In this document: in pieces, positions 43,305 to 55,637 of the stretch | Layout of the letters: every line of letters starts with the position of its first letter | How positions within the stretch are numbered: position 1 is the first letter of the stretch | Source of the DNA: Hymenopus coronatus | Taxonomy: Eukaryota; Arthropoda; Insecta; Mantodea; Hymenopodidae | Reading direction: 5' to 3' | Length of the DNA: 64,000 bases | Assembly (NCBI GenBank): GCA_030762935.1 | Contig: CM060883.1 | Location: 33,193,501 to 33,257,500 of the forward strand | Position numbers and translations under genes: made by a program | The notes under the pieces: generated by a model | Database searches by the model: none | What the model was told of the DNA's origin: nothing | Seen by the model: the letters and a program-made list of their open reading frames with translations, nothing else

Positions 43305-44014
43305 TAATCTTTTTATAATAATGGTTTCTTCTCAAAGCAAGTACAGAAAGTCATATGATACATAAGGTTTTTAATAATTACTGTGTTAACGCTAAATGAA
43401 TAAAAATACCATAAAACTTACTGGATCGGAGTAATTTGGTTAAGAAGGATGAAAAGTTAGGATAAAGCATTTAAAAATCATGGAGAGAAATGTAAATATC
43501 TGTATTTGGCACTTTCTGATCACCTAATTACGAAAAAAACCTATATTTAGAGCTCTTAACTTACACCTGTGTATTTTAACTGGGCATGCTAAAAACAGTT
43601 ATTTATAGTGTCAATGAAACTATACAAGCTTTCATTACTGCAAAGGCTTGTAGGTACATGACCAACCACTCCGGTATCATCTTGCGCAGTATGTCCTTGA
43701 CACCCTGAATCCATTGCATTCTAACCTCAAAAGACTGGAAGCTTTATAACAAGGACGTCTAGAAACAGAAACGTGCATATTCACCTTGTACACATTCACG
43801 CTTTAAGGTGGTGCACGGTGCCCGTGCTATGATTCGAAGAGGGCATGTTCGAAAGTTCAAAAGTGAGAAGTGTACATACATCTATGTAGCTGCAAGCAAG
43901 ATTCTTAAGTCAATCTTTCAACTTCTTTTGTGAATCATAATGAATACATTTTAATTTATTATAATGGTTTCCAAGAAGGGAGGAAGTATAACTTGAAAGA
44001 AATAAAACAAAATC
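43305..44014. other. Unassigned spacer
   Basis: No family match and no open frame of note. Confidence 0.45.
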
Positions 44015-44652
44015 TATTACTTTCATAAGGGCTTCTCTAACAATTCTGACAAAAGCTTACTCTCGTATCTACTTTATTTTAATCGAGAAGCATTTAGTGA
44101 AATCATTTCTACATATTTCCTTATAGGTACATAAGAATAGAGGGAATACAGTAGATTTAAGAGCTAGTCGCTATGTGATGGTCTTGAAATTCACTAGTTT
44201 AGCCTCAAATGAAATATTTTTCTATTCTAATAAAATTTTATTAACCATAATTTCTTTTCCAATTATCTTTACAAGAATGTATTATATCAATATAAATTAT
44301 TCCATAAATTTATACGAAAATTCTCTTTGCATGCCAGGAGAAGAAAAATAAAGCCTTCCAATTTGAGTCCATATTGCTCCAAATAAAAACGTATTATAAA
44401 GAACTGTAACTGGATTTGCATTTTTTGGCAGTAAGATTTTGCCTTATCTTGTGGAAAACTCATTGCGAAAAGAGGACTCCAGAGGTTATTAACAGAAAAT
44501 ACTAGGCATACATTTAATTTATCATGAATATATGTAAAGTGTGCTGTAATTTGGGGGAGGCCTCAGATGGCCTCGAAACATATTTTTGGTTAAATTTCAA
44601 CAACAAATTTTCGGGGAAAATACAATTTTAGAAATTTTTAGACAAAGTAAAA
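44015..44652 (+). mobile_element. Family A, highly diverged forward copy
   Basis: Scattered consensus blocks remain in order: AAGCTTACTCTCGTATCTAC, TTTAATCGAGAAGCATTTAG, GAGGTTATTAACAGAAAATA, GGGGGAGGCCTCAGATG and ACAAAGTAAAA. It is the oldest-looking copy recognised here, with large gaps. Confidence 0.55.
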
Positions 44653-46118
44653 TGGAAACGCGTAGACAAATGCATATATTTGATATATTTTGACATCCTC
44701 ACTGTATTATTAAATTTAAACTAATTAGTAACACATACAAATTATGGATAAAATACACAGGATTATCCGGTGCTCTTTTGTTTCTTTAAATATTTTCCAG
44801 GTTTGTTTTTATATCGGTTTGTAACTTACTAAACATAATTAATTACCCAGCACAATCAAGATCTGTATTAACAATTGTTATAGGCTTCAAAATGGAAGTT
44901 GTATTTACTTTAGATCTTATAAGCACACAGTTCAACATTAAATTTACCTTGTTGCCTTTTAATAAACAAATATAATAAAACAAATGACGTCAAGAGTGAG
45001 AACTCTTTTTTCTCTTCATTAGCATTCAAGCGCTTTTAACTTGTTTTAATTAATGCGAGAGTAAACAATTCAGTTGCATGTTCCTTTTAAATTTCTTCTC
45101 AGACAATATTTACGAATAAAAACAGCAGATTCATGCAAATACTTTTTATAATACTCCCTTTACATTTTTCTTCCAGCCAAACACTATAGTTATTTTAAAA
45201 TGTCTATTGAGAACGCAGTAAAACTAATTTATTCTGCATTTTCTCAAACTTTGAGAGAAGAAAGCTGGGAAGGTTTAGGAATCATTTATTTATACACAAT
45301 AACCAGTCTTTTCATTAACTAGGATTTATTTAAAATATACATTTCAATCTCCCTCATCCCCTACAGAATCTCCACTTCTCCCTAAGGAATACGATCACCA
45401 ATTCGCTGAATAAATTAACGGAGAGATTTCAGGAGCATACATAAATCCGATTTAAAGTATCAATTTATGTGTATATACTTCCTGATTAAAATAAAAACAT
45501 CCGCTTTCACAGATTTTAAGCTGCAAGTGTCACTTTTAAAAATTCCATTTCTTAATACTTCTGTAGAAATGTCTTCGATGAGAGCTTTCCTACTGTGGGT
45601 AACTTTTAAAAAACAAAGTTATGTTGCAAACTGGTAAACCAGTAGAAAAATTGCCGCATACGTTAAACTTTTTAAAACAAAATGAAAGCGGTAAAAATGT
45701 CTTTGTGGAAATTTTACTATTGTTAAAAAAATTCTGACCTTAATAATTATTTTTGTTGGACAAGATAGATGTAAAAAATAGGGAGGGGGATTCTACAGGA
45801 AAACCTGAATGCGAGAAAAATGATTATTGCAGAATTCTTCAAACAGCGAAGCACTTAGAAATGTCGGCTTAGATGTGGTTTCTGCTCAAAGGAATAGAAT
45901 TTTTCAAAAAAATATTGTTAGTGAAGATTAAAGGACGCAACATTCCGAAAATGGCAGTTTTAGTTGTTTTGTTTGGTCCTCAAACTGACATTTCCTCTTT
46001 AAAGACATATAATTACCTGCATATAAAATAATTATAGGTCTAACGCTCGTCTTTTAAATACAATTACAAAATGCCACTGCGTTTGATACTTTGAATTCTG
46101 CTCTTTATAGACAAAAAA
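44653..46118. other. Unique-looking AT-rich block
   Basis: Almost 1.5 kb carries none of the window's repeats and has no open frame above 60 codons on either strand. It could be old intron or intergenic DNA. Confidence 0.5.
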
Positions 46119-46952
46119 TCTGATGTGTTCCATTCACATGACTTTCTTTACATCCCTGCTACAAATTATTGTTAGAAAGCTTATGCTTCTCTTTACTTCA
46201 TGCTGATGAAGACAAAATTAACAGAAATCGTCTTATTACTTGCTTCCTTGTAAGTAGAAGCGAAATAAGGGTGTGCCATAGGTTAAAGAGACAGTCAAAA
46301 GCTGGTTGCTATGTGACTGAAGTTCCTTTGTTTGTATGGGCACAAGTTGACAAATCCCTGTATGAGAAAAGTATAAGTTTTATAAAGCTGAAACCATAAA
46401 CAAGGGATATCTCAAAAACGAACAACTCCACGAAAAAAATATATATGTAACATAAATGGTGTGTTTTAACGTGCTCTACATTTTTGTGTATTAAGTTTTT
46501 GTCCATCTCTTACGGTTTAGCAGTTATGCAAAATTCCGTAAAATTCATCCTGAATAAAGTAGTCTTCAGAGACTATTCCCAGAAAATTCAAGATATACAT
46601 TTTATTTATAAGTAAATATCTTTAATATACGGTAATTTAATCAAGATAATTAGTCATTTTTAAGAAAATAAAAAATTTCGAAAAAAGTTTCATGAAAAGG
46701 TTAGTTTGGGGTAGGGGGATTTTTCTCAAAATCTTCGTATCGCATCCCTGGAAGATACTAAACTTAAATACCAAGTTTGGTACTTTACCGACTATTCTTT
46801 TTTGAGTTATCCTGTTTACTGACACACGGACCTTTTTCTGAAAATCTTTTTTTGGTACAGGGGACCCTAAAACATGTATTTCCGGTGAAATCTCGGTATC
46901 GAATTTTTGGGTGGAATGCTATAGAGAATGCTACGTGTAGAGAAAGCAAAAA
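46119..46952 (+). mobile_element. Family A, complete forward copy
   Basis: It starts TCTGATGTGTTCCATTCAC after AAAAAA and ends GTGTAGAGAAAGCAAAAA. Half of the terminal palindrome is deleted (GGAATGCTATAGAGAATGC). Confidence 0.88.
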
Positions 46953-47096
46953 GACTTTAATAACATTAGCAATATAATAAATCAAATTCTGTTTGGAGCA
47001 ACCTGAGATAGCTCGCGGTGACGTGTGAATGCTATGTTGAACCTGATAAACTAACTTTCCTTTCTTTATTTTCAAGCCCGAGCCCCACAAATATCT

Positions 47097-48255
47097 TTAC
47101 CTTCTCTAGTTCCTACAGAGATAGAGAAGGAATTGCATTTTACTCAAAAATTCGATACCGAGGTTTCACTGGAAGTACATACACATTTTAGGATTTCCAT
47201 TCACATGACTCTCTCTACATCTCTGTAAGAAGTTATTGTTAAAAAGCTTATGCTTCTATTCACTTCATTCTAATCGAGAAAAATCTGATGTGTACCATTC
47301 ACATGACTTTCTCTGTATCCCTGCAACAAATTATTCTTAAAAAGCTTATACTTCCATTTTCTTTATGCTAATCAGAAAAAATGAGCAGAAATAGTCTTAT
47401 TACTTGCTACCTAGTAAGTAGAAGCGAAATAAGGAACTACCATAGGTTAAAATGATAGTCAAAAGCTGGTTGCTATGTCAATGCAGTTCCTTTGTTTATA
47501 CGGATAGGAGTTGACAAGTTCCTGTATGAGAAAAGTATAAGTTTTTCATAGCAGAAACCAAAAATAAGGAATGTCTCAAAAACGACGAACTTACGAAAAA
47601 AAATGTATGTAACTTAAATTGTGTGTTTTAACGTGCTCTACATTTTTTGTTGAGTAAGTTTTTGTCGATCTCTTACGGTTTAGCAGTTATTCAAAATTCA
47701 GTAAAATTCATCCAGAATAAACTACTCTTCAGAGGCTATTCCCAGAAAATTCAAGATATACATTCTATGTGTCAGGTAAATATCTTTAATATACGAAATT
47801 GTAATCAAAATCGTTAAGAGCCATTTTTGAGAAAATAAATATTTTCGAAAAATGTTCCATGTAAAGGGTAGTTGGGGGTGGGACGATTTTTCTCAAAATC
47901 TTCGTGTTGCATCCCTGGAAGATACTAAACTTAAATACCAAGTTAGGTATTTTACCGACTTTTCGTTTTTGAGTTATCGTGTTCACAGACACACGGACAC
48001 ACTGACACACGGACCTTTATGTGAAAATGCTTTTTTTGGATATTGGGGACCCTAAAACACATATTTCCGGTGAAATCTCGGTATCGAATTTTTGGGTGGG
48101 GTGCAATACCTTCTCTATAAACTATGTTCATAGTGCATATAGAGAAAGTAAAAATTAACAGAAATAGTCTTATTACTTGCTTCCTTGTAAGTAGAAGCGA
48201 AATAGGGGAGTACCATAGGTCAAAGTGATAGTCAAAAGCTGGTTGCTATGTGATC
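47097..48255 (+). mobile_element. Outer Family A composite carrying a nested copy
   Basis: A reverse 5' arm (47097-47192, with GATACCGAGGTTTCACTGG) runs into a forward copy (47193-47283). That copy is interrupted at GAGAAAAA and resumes at 48155 with TTAACAGAAATAGTC. It stops after GGTTGCTATGTGATC near 48255. Confidence 0.82.
47284..48154 (+). mobile_element. Family A, complete copy nested in Family A (871 bp)
   Basis: The host hairpin reads TAATCGAGAAAAATTAGCAG in other copies. Here it is split after GAGAAAAA, and the inner copy runs TCTGATGTGTACCATTCAC to ATAGAGAAAGTAAAAA, after which TTAACAG resumes. This fixes the ends: either TCTG to GTAAAAA inserted between A and T with no duplication, or CTG to AAAGT with AAAAAT duplicated. 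Confidence 0.93.
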
Positions 48256-48841
48256 AGATCTCATACTTTCTCTCATACTTTCTGAGAAAAATATACATAA
48301 GTATTAATGCTGTTTTGAGAAAACTGAATTTAAAGATCAAATGTTCTAAAAACAGGCATTGCATAACAGCTTTAAAGGAATGCATACTAGCATTTAAACT
48401 ATATTTAAATTGATTAAAATTCTCTTAACACCCCAAAAGCATACATTTTCTGAAACTAGAAATAATAGAGGTTTTGTTAGTGTCTAAAACAAAACAAAAA
48501 ATATTTTTCACCATTTCAGATTACCTTGTCCCCTTAAATTAGCCCTGTGGCAAGATTTAATATTTTGACCCAATAGGAAACCTGCTTAATGCCAAGCTAC
48601 CGCCCCAGATCTGCTGTACTGCGCCTCACCCCTTCCCTCCTGGAGGTTTAGAAAAGCAAAATTATGCGAGCCGTAATCCAGTTCCGCTTTCTGATTATTA
48701 CAACCATAAAGTGTTCAAGGTCTTCAATATGAAAGGTGACCGCTCGCGCGAAGTTTTACATCTGGGTGGCACGACATGCAACAGCCAACTGTGCCGGTAT
48801 TCTGTCTTCGGTTGTTAAATCGTGAAGTCTGTGCATAAAAA
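48256..48841. other. Unassigned spacer
   Basis: There is no repeat match and no supported coding frame. Confidence 0.45.
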
Positions 48842-49927
48842 TTTGTTTCGTTACATTCACAGAACTTTCTGTACAATTGTTAGAAACCTTACTCTTCTAT
48901 GCACTTTATGCTAATTGAGATAAACATTAGCAGAAATTGCCTTATTACTTGCTTCCTTGTAAGTAGAAGGGATATAAAGGAAAACACAGATTAAAGCGAT
49001 AGTCAAATAATTTAAAAGCTAGTTACTGATTGAAATTCGTTTCTTTGCATGGGCAAGAATTGACAAATTCCCATTAGAAAAAAAAAAATGAAATGGAGTT
49101 TTATTTATGGACGCTCTTTAACTGCTGAGGTTCTCACCGTACAATTCTATATGGAGCGTGAAACACCAATTAATTTTGCTCAGAGGCATCTTGAGGTTCT
49201 TTTACGTGCCGTAAATCTACGACACGGGACCATCTTCTCTTCCGATGGAAGCCATGCTAAAAAAATACCCGAAAAAAGTTAGCATGGTAACCATTACACC
49301 ACGGAGGCCAAAATAAGAGAAAAGTTTTAAGTATTTTAAAAATGAAACCAATAACAAGGAATATCTCGGAAATGGTTAATTCCACGAAAAAAATGTGTAT
49401 GGCACAAATTATGTGTTTTAAGGAGATGTACATGATTTATGTAGTAAGTTATTGTCTGTCTCTTACGGTTTACCAGTTATGCATAAGTCATCCAGAATGA
49501 AGGGGACTTCAGAGGCTTTTCCCAGAAAATTCAAGATATACATTTTATTTGTCATGTAGATATGTTTAATATACGGTATTTTAATCGTAATTGTTCCGGC
49601 CATTTTTGAGATAGTTAAAAATTTCGAAAAATGTTCAATGTAAATGGTAGTTTGGGGTGCGGTGATTTTCCTGAAAAAGTTTGTATCGTATCCTTTGAAG
49701 ATCTAAACTAAAATACCAAGTTTGCTGGTTTTTCGTTTTTGAGTTATCGTGTTTACACACACACGGATGCACAAACACACATACACACGGACCTTTTTCA
49801 GAAAATGTTTTTTTTATGGATACAGCACATCCGTTCCAGGTATTTCCGATGAAATCTCGGTGTCGAATTTTGGACAGAATGCAATACATTCTCTATACAC
49901 TATGAAGATAGTATGTGTAAAGTAAAA
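48842..49927 (+). mobile_element. Family A forward copy split by a SINE
   Basis: It starts near TTTGTTTCGTTACATTCACA and ends GTATGTGTAAAGTAAAAA. A reverse SINE-1 lies at 49089-49309. Without it the copy is about 865 bp. Confidence 0.83.
49089..49309 (-). mobile_element. SINE-1, reverse copy with internal deletions
   Basis: TGAAATGGAGTTTTATTTATGG, CTTTTACGTGCCGTAAATCT, ACGACACGGGACC and the head end CATTACACCACGGAGGCC are present. The B-box region is deleted, so it could not be transcribed from its own promoter. Confidence 0.82.
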
Positions 49928-49928
49928 A

Positions 49929-50508
49929 GGAAACCTTTAACAAGGAATATCTCGGAAATGGTCAATTCTACGAGAAAAAGAAATGTAAAGTGTGTTGTAA
50001 CGAGATCCACATTTTTTGTTCAGAAGCTTTTGTCTATCTCTTACAATTTAACAGTAGAAGTCATTCAGAATAAAGATGTCCTCAGAGTCTATTCCCAGAA
50101 AATTCAAGATATACATTTTATTTTCTAACAAATATCTTCAATATACGGCATTTCAATTAAAATCGTTACGTCATTTTTGACAAAATCAAAATTTTCGAAA
50201 AATGTTTCATGTAAAGTGTAGATTGGAGTGGGAGGGGGGGAGATTTTCCTCAAAATCGTCGTGTCGCATCTTTGAAAGAAACTTAACATATATACTAAAT
50301 TTGGTATTTTACCAACTTTTCGTTTTTGAGTTATCGCGTCCATAGGCACACGGACAACGAACCTTTTTCATTAAAATACTTTAGTTTTCTTCTTCATTTT
50401 TGGATACAGGGGTCCCTAAAACGTCTATTTCAGGTGAAATCCGGGTATCGAATTTTTGGGTGCAATGCAATAGCTTCTCTTTACACTATATACTTGTAGA
50501 GAAAGTAA
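49929..50508 (+). mobile_element. Family A, 5'-truncated forward copy
   Basis: It begins at GAAACCTTTAACAAGGAATA, directly behind the previous copy's AAAAA, and ends CTTGTAGAGAAAGTAA. The start point lies within about 10 bp of the start of the truncated copy at 37841. Confidence 0.82.
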
Positions 50509-50707
50509 TAAGGTATCTTTTCTAACATTAATTGTTACAAAGTTATTGATGCTTTACCAAGTGAGTGTACCAAAATGTTCTAAAAAAGTACTCCACAATA
50601 TTTTAAAACCATTTAAAACTAGCGTACCGCTATGAAAGTTATACCAAAATTTTCGGGAGATTCGAAATATCGATGCGCAATTAAAACATATAAATGGGGG
50701 AAAAAAA

Positions 50708-51558
50708 TGTTATGTGTTCCATTCACATGCCTATCTCTAAACCCCTGCAACAAATTATTGTTAAAAAGCATAAGCTTCCTTTTACTTTATGCTAATTGAG
50801 AAAAATTAGCAGAAATAGTCGTATTACTTGCATCCTTGTAAGTAGAAGCGAAATAAGGGAGTACCATAGGTTAAAGTGACAGTCAAAAGCTGGTTGCTAT
50901 GTGACCGAAGTTCCTTTGTTTGATGGACAGGTGTTGACAAATTCCTGTATGAGAAAAGTATAAGTTTTTCAAAGCTCAAACTAAAAACAAGGAATATGTC
51001 AAAAACGATCAACTCCACAAAAAAAATGTATGTAACATAAATTGTGTTTTAACGTTCTTTTTTTTTTTTTTTTGTGTGTGTGTGTGTGGTAAATGTTTGT
51101 CCATCTCTTACAGTTTAGCAGTTATGAGAAATTTTGTAAAATTCATCCAGAATAAAGTACACTATTCCCAGAAAATTCAAAATATACATTTCATTTGTCG
51201 GGTAAATATGTTTAATATACGATATTTTAATCAAAATAGTTAGTCATTTTTAAGAAAATCAATTTTTTTTTTAAAAACGTTCCATGTAAAGGGTAGTTGG
51301 GGGGTGGGAGGATTTTCTTGAAAATCTTCGTGTCGCATCCTTAGCAGATACCAAACTTAAATAACAAGTTTGGTATTTAACGGTCTTTTCGTTTTTGAGC
51401 TATGCTGACACGCACACACACGGACTTTTTCCAAAAATGTTTTATCTAGATTCAGGGGGACCCAAAACATGTATTTCCGGTGAAATGTCAGTATCGATTT
51501 TTGGGTGCATTACAATACCTTCCCTATAATGTATATAGTAGGTGTAGAGAAAGCAAAA
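50708..51558 (+). mobile_element. Family A, complete forward copy
   Basis: It starts GTTATGTGTTCCATTCACATG and ends GGTGTAGAGAAAGCAAAAA. It has T-run plus (GT)n DNA at 51057-51088 and belongs to the TTGAAAATC/GAGCTATGCT subfamily. Confidence 0.88.
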
Positions 51559-51880
51559 ATTATGAAAATCCCATTTCGACTTGCCCCAAAATGAAACTAG
51601 GTGGCAGCACAATACATTTCCAGTCTCAAATTGACGTAACAAAGCCAGGTTCACTTTCAAAGGGAAGCCTGTGATCTGCTTGAGGCAATACACTCGTTTG
51701 ATTTTTGGAGCGTGAAATGAAATTGACAGAAATGCGTATGTATTCCTCACACGGTATGGGGCATTCCAAGAGATAGGAAATTACTCGCAGTTGATGTTTA
51801 TTTTAGTGAAAGTGCGCTATTTCCGTCCTTAATATTACATTTTGATGCATTAATTAAAATATGAGTTGGTATATAAAAAA

Positions 51881-53474
51881 TCTGATGTGTTCCATTCACA
51901 TAACTTTTTCTACTATAGTTGGGTCGAGCGATTCATTTTCAGCAATCGATTCGTTCACGATTCATTGATCGTCACCATGCTTCTCTGTGTTTGACTCAAA
52001 TTGTACTCGGGGATGATAAATCATATGTTAGCTCCTTTAGCATAAACACAGTAATTTATTTAAATACATCTTACTAATGTAGTATCGATTTAGCTGCGTA
52101 TATATTATATCTAAGATATTGCAAAAAATAAATAAATATAAATAAAACTGTTGTAAATTCTAACGGTTGCTTTCACATGTGCAATAGCTCATCCCTAAAC
52201 AATGTAAAGACGCTCGTGGTGGCTTCGGTAGTGTTCGTTTTCTTATGTATATTGTCATTATATATAAATATACATATATAATCTATATATTTTACATTAT
52301 ATATAATTTATATAACTTTTATTTAACCTCATGGCCTCAGCACTATTTTCTCACAATAAAATAAATGGTTATAAATCCCCGTACACTCTCGTGCGCACTC
52401 GGCAGTTTTCGTCAAGACTCGGCTTGGTACTTCGAAAGGTGGAAGCAAAAGAAAAACAAACCCCCAATACGTAATTACGATTCTTCCTGAACGACGTCAC
52501 CTGCTATTTTTTTCGATTCATGCGATTTTTTTTGAACGACGATTCATGCCAAGATTGGCACGATTCATGCGATTGCAGTCGTTCATATGAACGATTCGTT
52601 CATGAATCGCTCCAAGTCTATTCTCTATATCTCTGCAACAAATTATTGTTAGAAGGCTTATGCTTCTATTCACTTCATGCTAATCGAGAAAAAAATAGCA
52701 GAAATAGTCTTATTACTTGCTTCCTTGTAAGTAGAAGCGAAATAATACCATAGGTTAAAGTGATAGTCAAAAGCTGGTTGCATTGTGACTGAAGTTCCTT
52801 TGTTTGTATGGACAGGAGTTGACAAAGCGTTTTAAAGCTGAAACCAAAAACAAGGAATATCTATAAAAAAAAAACAAAAAAAAAAAAAAACGACCAACTC
52901 CGTGAAAAACATGTATTTGACATAAATTGTGTGTTTTAAAGTCCTCTACATTTTTTGTGTAGTAAGTTTGTATCTATCTCTTATGGTTTAGCAGTTATGC
53001 AAAATTCCGTAAATTTCATCCAGAATCAAATAAACTTCAGAGGCTGTTCCCATAAAATATCATTACATATACATTTATATACATTTTATTTGTCAAGTAA
53101 ATATCTTTAATATACGATATTTTAATCAAAATCGTTAAAGCCAATTTTGAGAAAAGCAAAATTTTCGAAAAAAGTTCCATGTAAAGGGTAGTTTGAGGTG
53201 GGGGGATTTTACTCAAAATCTTCCTGTCGCATCCCTGGAAGATAGTAAACTTAAATACCAAGTTTGATATTTTACCGACTTTTCGTTTTTGAGTTATCGT
53301 GTTCACAGACACATGGACACACGGACACACACGGAACTTTTTCTGAAAATGCCTTTTCTGGATACATGGGACCCTAAAACATATATTTCCGGTGAAATCT
53401 CGGTATCGAATTTTTGGGTGGAGTGCAATACCTTCTCCATACAATGTACATAGTACGTATAGAGAAAGTAAAAA
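51881..53474 (+). mobile_element. Family A forward copy split by a hAT-like element
   Basis: The first 35 bases (TCTGATGTGTTCCATTCACA to TTTTCTAC) are separated by about 0.7 kb from the rest, which resumes TTCTCTATATCTCTGCAAC at 52621. It ends GTATAGAGAAAGTAAAAA. The open frame 53037-53519 (-) is a shadow in its 3' part. Confidence 0.88.
51916..52620. mobile_element. hAT-like non-autonomous element (705 bp)
   Basis: The ends read TAGTTGGGTCGAGCGATTCAT on the left and, reversed, TAGACTTGGAGCGATTCATG on the right. Both lead into clusters of ATTCATGA/ATTCGTTC motifs on opposite strands, so the ends can fold back. Flanking 8-mers TTCTACTA (51908-51915) and TTCTCTAT (52621-52628) are a plausible decayed 8-bp target duplication, as hAT elements make. 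The AT-rich middle (52250-52320) is ATATA-rich, and there is no transposase frame. Confidence 0.65.
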
Positions 53475-53750
53475 GGGACAAATCTGTATGATTAAATGGC
53501 CCGTATGTACATATCCCACCCTGAGTACACATTATTCATGGTGCTGTTTAGCATTGCCGCCGTTAGACACAAGCACACGTCATCACTAGCGATTGTTATT
53601 TATTACATAAACACTATATACACCTACATTATGCTCCGTAACTATTCTGTTGTGCTGCAATAATTACAAAAGAATTCACAGATATAAGCTGGCGCTTGGA
53701 TCTTCAAGTTATAGGAAGATAACTAACTGAAATGCCATAAAACAAAAAAA

Positions 53751-54481
53751 TCTGATGCAACTTTCTCTACATCTCTGCAACAAATTATTGTTAAAAAGAT
53801 TATGCTTCTATTTACTTCATGCTAATCCAGCAAAAATCAGCAGAAATAGTCTTATTACTTGCTTCCTTGTAAGTAGAAGCGAAATAAGGGAGTACCATAG
53901 GTTAAAGTGACAGTCCAAAGCTGGTTGCTATGTGACTGAAGTTCCTTTGTTTGTATGAACAGGAGTTGAGAAATTCCTATATGAGAAAAGTATAAGTTTT
54001 TTTTTAAAGCGGAAGCTAGCAACAAGGAATATCTCAAAAACAATCAGCTCCACGAAAAAAGAGTATGACATAAATTGTGTGTTTTATCCTGATCTACATT
54101 TTTGTGTGGTAAGTCTTTGTCCATCTCTTACGGTTTGCCAGTTACGCAAAATTCAATAAAAATCAACCAGAATAAAAGAGGTCTTTAGAGGCTATTCCCA
54201 GAAAATTCAATATATATTTTATTTGGCATGTAAATGTCTTAAATATAAGGGATTTTAATCAAAATTGTTAAGAGCCATTTTTGAGAAAATCAAAATTTTC
54301 GAAAAAAGTTCCATTGTAAGGGTAGTTGGGGGTGGGGGGATTTTCTTGAAAATCTTCGTGTCGCATCCTTGGACGATACCAAAATTGAATACCAAGTTTG
54401 GTATTTAACGGTCTTTTCGATTTTGAGCTATGCTGTCCACAGATATACACACAAACACACGGACCTTTTTCCAAAAATGTT
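53751..54481 (+). mobile_element. Family A forward copy, 3' end lost
   Basis: It starts TCTGATGCAACTTTCTCTAC (a 14-bp deletion removes the first hairpin) and stops in CCTTTTTCCAAAAATG. AT-rich filler follows, and then more Family A pieces. Confidence 0.85.
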
Positions 54482-54495
54482 TATATAACTATATT

Positions 54496-54836
54496 ATATG
54501 TATATCACAAACTGTTTGTTTTAATGATAAGTACAGGTTTTGTGTACTAAGTTTTTGTCTATCTCTTACGGTTTACCAGTTTTATAAATGTCATTCAGCA
54601 TGAAGAGAATTTGGAAGGAAGAAGAATAATCTGTGTAAAATGTTTTTTAAACATTTGACTATCGTTTTAGCATAGTGTATTCTCTTAGTTCCCTTTTACT
54701 TATAAGGAACTAAGTAATAACAACATCCTCTAATGGTTATCTCAATTAGCATTGAGAAGAAACAACAATAATCTTTGTAGATAGTTTTGTGTGTAGAATA
54801 AGTAGAAAAGTTTTGTGAATGGAACACATTAGGTTT
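54496..54836. mobile_element. Two Family A fragments in opposite orientation
   Basis: Forward piece 54496-54615 has GTTTTTGTCTATCTCTTACG and CATTCAGCATGAAGAG. A reverse piece, 54622-54836, has ATTTGACTATCGTTTTAGC and ends GTGAATGGAACACATTAGG. Both are of the older type. Confidence 0.7.
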
Positions 54837-55635
54837 TTTCTTTTGGGATCCTCTGTTCCTTCAAGGGTAGCCTTTATTTCGCTTCTTGTGGCTTCCACAT
54901 CAAAACAATATTTGACACAGCAACGCTCGAACGCAGTGTTCATTGTTGTCCATTACATGAACAATGTGTCTGTTGTAGCGGTGCAGGATGTCAGTAACGG
55001 CCCCGGTTCGTGTCCACACGGCGGTAATTTTCCTCTAAGTGCCACATTGTCCTGCATGCAAGTCCTTGGAAATCATTTGTCCCATGACCTCGCTTTCATT
55101 ACACAAATAGCGAGGAAATGTCGCTTTGCCTTTGTTTTATACCGCTGCCTTTCACTACATCACGTCGAACAGCTGCTTTGTTCATTGTGAATGAATCGTT
55201 AAGTAAAGATGTAACTTGACTACTGGTCTGTTTATTCACCAGAATTAATCAGAAAGTTGTTACGTTCTTGGCGAATACGTATGCAAGTAATTTTCTGTTT
55301 ATATGTGAGTTACATTCATTCCAGCTATTTCACGTATACATTAAGTAAATTAATAGCAACAGAATAATATAATAACAAAATGTATCAAGGCTTACACAAC
55401 TGTTTAATGTTTATTAGTATAGCAAATGTTACATATATGTTTGCCTGGTACTGGCTCTAGCCAGCTACCACACAATACACATGGGCGTGCCGGGCTAAGC
55501 AATATTATATCCTACTATTTTCAAAAGTCAAGAAAATTATGTTTACTAATTGTCATCTCAAAATAATTTGAGAACACCTTGTGGTTTACCGGGAAGCATA
55601 GAGTACCTTTAGAAATTCAATGCTATGCCGGTATT
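54837..55635. other. Unassigned spacer
   Basis: A 123-codon frame at 54819-55190 (+) starts inside the Family A fragment and has no recognisable motif, so I do not call it a gene. I see no repeat of this window here. Confidence 0.45.
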
Positions 55636-55637
55636 TG

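Noticed and set aside
53037..53519. 160-codon minus-strand open frame as a gene
   Set aside because: It lies wholly within the 3' part of a Family A copy. Related frames of other copies are broken at different places, and no protein motif is present.
54819..55190. 123-codon open frame as a host gene
   Set aside because: It starts inside a Family A fragment and has no recognisable domain. An opposite-strand frame of similar quality overlaps its first part.
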